Positions 59,151 through 64,000 of a stretch of 64,000 nt of DNA are shown in pieces. Location: positions 7,266,413 through 7,330,412 of the forward strand of contig NC_057923.1 of NCBI RefSeq assembly GCF_018873765.1, written 5' to 3'. Numbering within the stretch: position 1 is the first letter of the stretch; each line of letters opens with the position of its first letter. The translations under genes were made by a program, and so were the position numbers. Source of the stretch: Telopea speciosissima (taxonomy: Eukaryota > Streptophyta > Magnoliopsida > Proteales > Proteaceae). Under the pieces are notes generated by a model, which was not told the origin of the DNA, did not search any database, and worked only from the letters and a program-made list of their open reading frames with translations.

Positions 59151-60514
59151 TTTTATTATTGAGTTTATAGTTGCAGCATCAAGATACTATAGAAAAATGT
59201 TGAGCTTGCAGCAGTTACGCTCCCACCCGTAACTCAAATTTGGAAGTGCCTAATTCTCAGTGATGTGCAGGAAGTGGAGTCCTATTCGTTTATTAGGCAT
59301 TTCTGAAACAAGTGCATGAAAAAAATGTGAGCACTCGAGTATAATTGATTTATGGCTCTAATATGTGGGAATTCATTAACAAGTTATAATTTTTGCGCAG
59401 TCAATGAGCAATTTAAGTGGTATTCAGTTACAGTGTTTTCTCAGTTGTAGATATCATATTTCCAAAAGATCATGCTTATATGCTTGATATTAGAATTTAG
59501 AAAGATACCAATACAATAAATATACAAATCATTATGCTGAAATAAAATTTCATGGGGAAAATGTTACCCATAGAGTTTCACTTTATTTGGACTGAAAATG
59601 GGGTGCTTTCCTTCTATATGGCCATATTGCTAGAAGAACAAATTCCTTATCCGATGATTAGAAGAGTTTGTGTGTGTGTGTAATTTACAACTTAAATAAC
59701 TTATTATAACATGAAAAATTATGAGGCATAATTTGAGAACTCATTTTCAAATTGATTTATGCACGTCTGGCATAATGAGCACACACCACAAAGTGTAGTG
59801 TTCCCTGTTCAATTTTACTGTGTTTGGTAACTAGTTAGAGAGATGGACCAAGATTTGCAGGTTTCTTCATTAGATAAAATTTTCTATAATTTTACTTTCG
59901 GACTTCTTACAGGTAAATCTAGAAATCCAACTATGCAGTTTATCTGTATGTGACAGCCTCATGAAGTTTCTGCTGATGGTCCACCTAATCAATATTCTCC
60001 TGTGGATTGTTTAAAAATAGATATTCAGTCACATTTTCGTTCTTTCTGTTTTATAAGATATCTATACCTTTCCTAGATTCCAAAATTTAAATTAAAATCA
60101 TGTATTCCTTGACCTAGGTTGCCACATTTCTCCAATACAATTTCAGTTTTCTTGTTTGTTACGGTCAAGCTTGAGTTGGTATTGTGGATTTGAAAAGACT
60201 ATTTTCATGCATCTTTTTTCTGGTAATATTCCATTTTTATCTTTAATTTTCATTATTAGTTTTGTTGGTCTCAAATATTAAAATGTTTGAGGTGATGATG
60301 TTGACATTTTTGCTGCAATAACACTTTTGGTCTAAGCAACTCCAAATATAGATTCTTAATGAGCTGGTTGGTTAGCGGCCGCCCAGCTACGCATTGGCGA
60401 GAATGTCCAATCTCATACCATTCTTGAACTGCAGACAGGGCTTCGGAAAGAGAAGACACAAGTTCTCATTTTTCTTCATCATCTTCTCATTTTAAAGGTA
60501 CATTTAATTTTACA
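59151..60514. other. Intergenic
   Basis: No gene or clear repeat recognised; AT-rich. Confidence 0.5.
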
Positions 60515-60603
60515 CTCTGAATCATAGTTGTCATGGTGACAAGGCGAACCAAGGCGGAGGGATAAAAAAACCAAGGCGACGCCTTGACAACTATGCTCTA
60601 AAT
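60515..60603. mobile_element. Very short MITE (73 bp) with 8-bp TSD
   Basis: The body is 60523-60595. The ends are exact inverted copies over CATAGTTGTCA and continue as AAGGCG on both sides. The flanks CTCTGAAT (60515-60522) and CTCTAAAT (60596-60603) form an 8-bp TSD with one mismatch, in keeping with a hAT-type origin. Non-coding. Confidence 0.75.
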
Positions 60604-61299
60604 TTACAGTTGGTTGGGATTATCAGTTATTATGCTCTGAATTCAACATTTACAGTTCGTTGAGATTATTCTTTCCTCTTTCATCTATCCTCCCCTCCTT
60701 TCTTTTTGCAGATGGTAATGATATTTGAGCATTGAGCTGACCTTGTAAAAAGTTCAGAATGGTGCTAGTCTGAGCCCTTTGGGGTCTTCATATTCCTCTT
60801 AGAGCACTTGATTTGCCAGTGAAATTGAAATGCTTGTTCTAGGAAGGTTGACTGCATTATAGATGCTGAAAATCTTTCTGACAAAGTAAGCAGCTTTGAG
60901 AATGTGCTTTTTCTTTCCTTTGTTCTTCTTGTTCTATTTAATTTCTTTTTCCCAAATCAGTTGTAATATTATCCTTATTTTCATTTGCACCTAATAATGG
61001 AAATGTTGGTGAAAGTGTGAAACATAGTGGTATGAAGTAGCAATTAATATCCTTCTATATTTTTTGGTTCCTGAAGATCTCCTTGTCTGTGAGGCTTTTC
61101 TATGCAAGAGGGAGAACGTAGAGTCAATGAAAAAAAGGCTGTGTTGGCACAGGTGGGATATCACTCAAGAGTGTCTGGGAGAAACAGAGAAAGGGGCCGG
61201 GGGATAGTTGAGTCTGCATTGGCATCCAAAGAGAGCGGCGAAGTTACTTTAGGGTGTTGACTGAAGCTGGCTGGCACTCAGGATGAGAGGTTCCTGATG

Positions 61300-62990
61300 C
61301 AGAGCTGAGGGTATACCAGTGTAGGAAGAAGAAATCAGGCCTATTTGAGGCCCATTTGGTTTAAGTCATAGCCCAGTCAAGTCCTATTCTGGCCATCAGT
61401 GAAAGTTGTGTTCAGGCCCACACTTAGGCCCATATTTTGGTTACAACTTAAGCCCATCATAGGCCATTGGTTACACTACATTGAGGCCCATATTTTGTCT
61501 TCTAATGACCCATCGGTTGATGGAGATTCTGGACATCAAATCTTGTGGTCTCATGTTGGGAATATCTACTTCTATACTTTCTATTTTATTGTTATTGTTT
61601 TCCTCTTTGGTGCAAGTCATTAGATTTCCTAGAAGTTTCTATTTTTGATTGTAGGCTTACTTGGCAGCCAAGAATTTCTATTTTATTTGATTGTAGGCTA
61701 CTTGGTAGCCAAGGTTTCTATTTTTGTATTACATCTATTTCAGTTAATAAATCGAAGAGAAGGGAGACCCCTCCCATGATTTTGGAGAAAAAAGTGTATT
61801 GTGAGTCTTCTTCAATGAGACAGCTGCTCCTATGGTGAAGTAGTAGCAACCAAGGTGGTGAAACCTTGCAATGGTGGGTGGTGAAGCCTTACCTAGGTGT
61901 TGGTGGTGAAACCAGACCATATTCCCCCTCTCTTTTTTTTTTTTCCCCTCTGTCCTTCGTATCCTTCTTTGTCTACTGATTCACTGCACAACACCTACTG
62001 TCGTGGGAGTCCTTCACTGTTATAAGGATTGAAGTCTGAAGTTTGAAGAGCCTTACAGCTTGAGGCACAGTATTCTTCAAGTTCTGATTTCTGTTTTGGT
62101 TGTGTTCTAACAGCCATTGGTTCCTAGATTGGCTTTGGTTTTGCACTCTTTATGTCCCTACATTCCTTTCTATTCTACTGGTTGTTCTATCGTTATTTAT
62201 TCGTTGTTCTGCAACATTCTTCTTCTGTTCTAAGTCTACTGTTGCTATACTAATCTATTCTGGTTTCAGGATTTCATGTCATTATTCTCGCCCATCCAGC
62301 CATTGGATTGGCCTATTTTCTGACCCTATTTGCTTCTCTGTCCCCCCTACCTTCATCCAGAATTGGAGGGTCATCTGACCCATTGATGCAGATACATCAC
62401 CAACAGAGGCTTATTTTAATGGGAATAAGTTTAGAGTTGGGTTATCTACATGTTGGGTCTTTGATCCATGGGTTTCCAATGTACTTTTTCACTTTAATGG
62501 ACCTAAAGTATGGGTAATAAGGTTGCATACGGGATTAGCTGTTTCAATTCGCTAGTTTTATTTTTATGTAATTAGTGGTCATGTGACTTGGTTAAGTGGT
62601 CATGTGACAACTTAAGTGGTCATGTGACTCAGTTTAGGTTACGTAGTAGGTTAAGGATTGAGTTAAGCCTTTCTTTTTTAGTGTAAGAGTCTATTTTTGA
62701 GTCTTTTATATAAGGTTGTAAGAGGGGCAAGTATTGGACACGAATTTTTTATTAATGAAAAGTTTTTTGCTGCTCTTCTTTTCCATTGAAGATTTTTGTC
62801 TTGTGTTTGATCAAGGCTAAAGGAATCGGTGTTTGATCCGATTGACACCTTGCGGTGGGAAGCCCAAGTAGTTCGAACTGGTTACTTGTTTTCTCCATTG
62901 CTGTTACATTCAAGTTCTTGTTCAAGTTCTGGTTTCAAGAGTTGTTCTACATCAACAAAGAAATTCTGTTCAAATTTGTTCTTCAATAAC
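61300..62990 (+). mobile_element. LTR-type retroelement sequence, unresolved
   Basis: The block at about 61640-62390 is related to MYB intron 8 sequence (7140-8290): a TTGGCAGCCAAG-type repeat, a CCATGATTTTGG signal and a CCAAGGTGGTGAAACC block. At 62576-62632 three TGGTCATGTGAC repeats precede a TATATAAGG box (about 62707) and a TTAATGAAAAG region, an LTR-promoter-like layout. No gag or pol frame was recognised and the ends were not found. Confidence 0.45.
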
Positions 62991-64000
62991 CAAGTAAGTT
63001 GAACCTGAACCAAACCCTAACCACTCTCTTCTTCTCCTCTAGACCACCCATAACCTGCCCAGCATAACCTAACCATCAGAACACTACCGCCTCGACTGAG
63101 TGTCCTTCCAGACCTTTGGAAAACTCGATCCAACCTGGTCCTATTCTATCCACTCTAACCCTAGAATCTCCACTCATCTCTCTTTCCAAAACCTAACCCT
63201 AACTCAACCAACCTTGCTGCTGATTCTGTTCAGCAGCCTTAAACTGGTTAATTGTTAACGTGACTTTCACTGAAGACTTTCCTACATCAACTTACCTTAA
63301 CCCCAGACCCCACTAAACCCTAACCCTAAATTTGACATTTTCCATTAATTTAACCCTAACCGAATCTCCCTTTGAAGAACAGATCCTGGTTTTGGCTTGT
63401 AGTTGAATGATATTCAATGGGAGATATCATTGGTCTTAGAAGTTGCTAAATCCTATTTTACTAATGTTTTTATTTTCTGTTATATACTATTCCAGAAGAT
63501 CCAAACATTGGATCAGCTTGATATTTAGAGGGCTCAAACAATCTATGGAGAAGTCTAATCAACTCTAATTTCAGCCCCATCCAACCACTAGATTATGAGA
63601 TATCTTAACCTTCTATATTCTATCCTTTGTTTCTTTACTTGGATAACCATGATTCTATCCTGCAGTTATTAGTGTTCTCTAAACCTAGTTTTGATTACCT
63701 AGAACACATCACTCCCACTGCGATATCTATGGGGTGCCCACTTTGCCGCTGGCTGACTTTGCTGAATGGGGTTCGACAATATCCTGCCCTGTTATTCTTC
63801 ACTGCAGTAGTTATAAATATTGACTTTTTTTTTCTTAAATACAGTGGTTGACGGGCAATTTAGATCGTTCTTCTTTTGTTTCTTGGGGGTTGGGGTGTTA
63901 ATTTTAGGCCTTCGTGATGTAGGATGTAGTATCCCACAATGGATTTGCGTTTTTTAGGAGGTAAGTATATATCATTTGATTAATGAAAACAAAAGAGCAA
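62991..64000. other. Intergenic to window end
   Basis: Contains a CCCTAA-rich patch (63290-63360) and further sequence resembling the leader part of the preceding LTR-type repeat. A frame at 63627-63851 has no recognisable domain. No gene supported. Confidence 0.45.

Noticed and set aside
63290-63360. CCCTAA/ACCCTAA-rich patch resembling plant telomere repeat
   Set aside because: Only short, irregular copies (CTAAACCCTAACCCTAAA) inside C/A-rich leader-like sequence; not a telomeric array.
1-64000. Search for tRNA, rRNA or a prokaryotic-type operon or system
   Set aside because: Pol III-like boxes occur only in SINEs; no convincing tRNA cloverleaf or rRNA motif was found, and all genes are intron-bearing plant genes.

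Overview
This is plant nuclear DNA, almost certainly from a flowering plant. It has GT-AG introns up to about 3 kb, few genes (four intact ones in 64 kb) and many transposable-element relics (LTR, TRIM, LINE, SINE, MITE). All four genes belong to plant families: an FLP/MYB88-type R2R3-MYB, a cellulose-synthase-like D protein, a UTR1-type nucleotide-sugar transporter and a PBL3-type receptor-like cytoplasmic kinase. The species cannot be named from the sequence. Nothing indicates a bacterial, viral or organellar origin.

Layout. 1-2692: intergenic, with a SINE that keeps a perfect target-site duplication (TSD) and a candidate inverted-repeat element. 2693-19701: a roughly 17 kb unit holding an intact 12-exon FLP/MYB88 gene (+, 3794-10326, 478 codons) and an intact 3-exon CSLD gene (-, 19225-15535, 1041 codons). 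19702-32707: a tandem copy of the first 13.5 kb of that unit. In this copy the MYB has a 1-base insertion that truncates it to 204 codons, and the CSLD is cut to the end of its last exon and abuts a broken Ty3/Gypsy element (32708-35148). That Gypsy element is itself interrupted by a 714-bp solo LTR with a TSD. 35843-36193: 5'-truncated LINE with a 16-bp TSD. 42972-36622 (-): intact 7-exon UDP-galactose/UDP-glucose transporter gene; its large intron carries a tandem repeat, a small LTR element and an apparent GC-AG splice junction. 43-53 kb: gene-poor, with at least two MITE families, a SINE, a minisatellite, a foldback element and a DEAD-box helicase fragment. 53533-57260 (+): intact 6-exon PBL3-like kinase gene. 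57.3-64 kb: intergenic, with a decayed kinase N-lobe fragment, a tiny MITE and LTR-type repeats.

The genes do not form a pathway: stomatal-lineage transcription control, wall polysaccharide synthesis, ER nucleotide-sugar transport and kinase signalling sit side by side as ordinary plant neighbours. The main interest is the tandem duplication, which works as a natural experiment: several elements are present in one copy and absent from the other, and each gene has one intact and one broken copy. I see no convincing undescribed multi-gene system. The best novel points are the truncated R2R3-only MYB, a CSLD lacking the N-terminal Cys-rich domain and ending in dispersed-repeat sequence, a 306-bp TRIM with a resolvable empty site, and a MITE family with 9-bp TSDs. 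Exon boundaries were assigned by eye from splice sites, reading frame and remembered family sequences. No alignment program or database was used.
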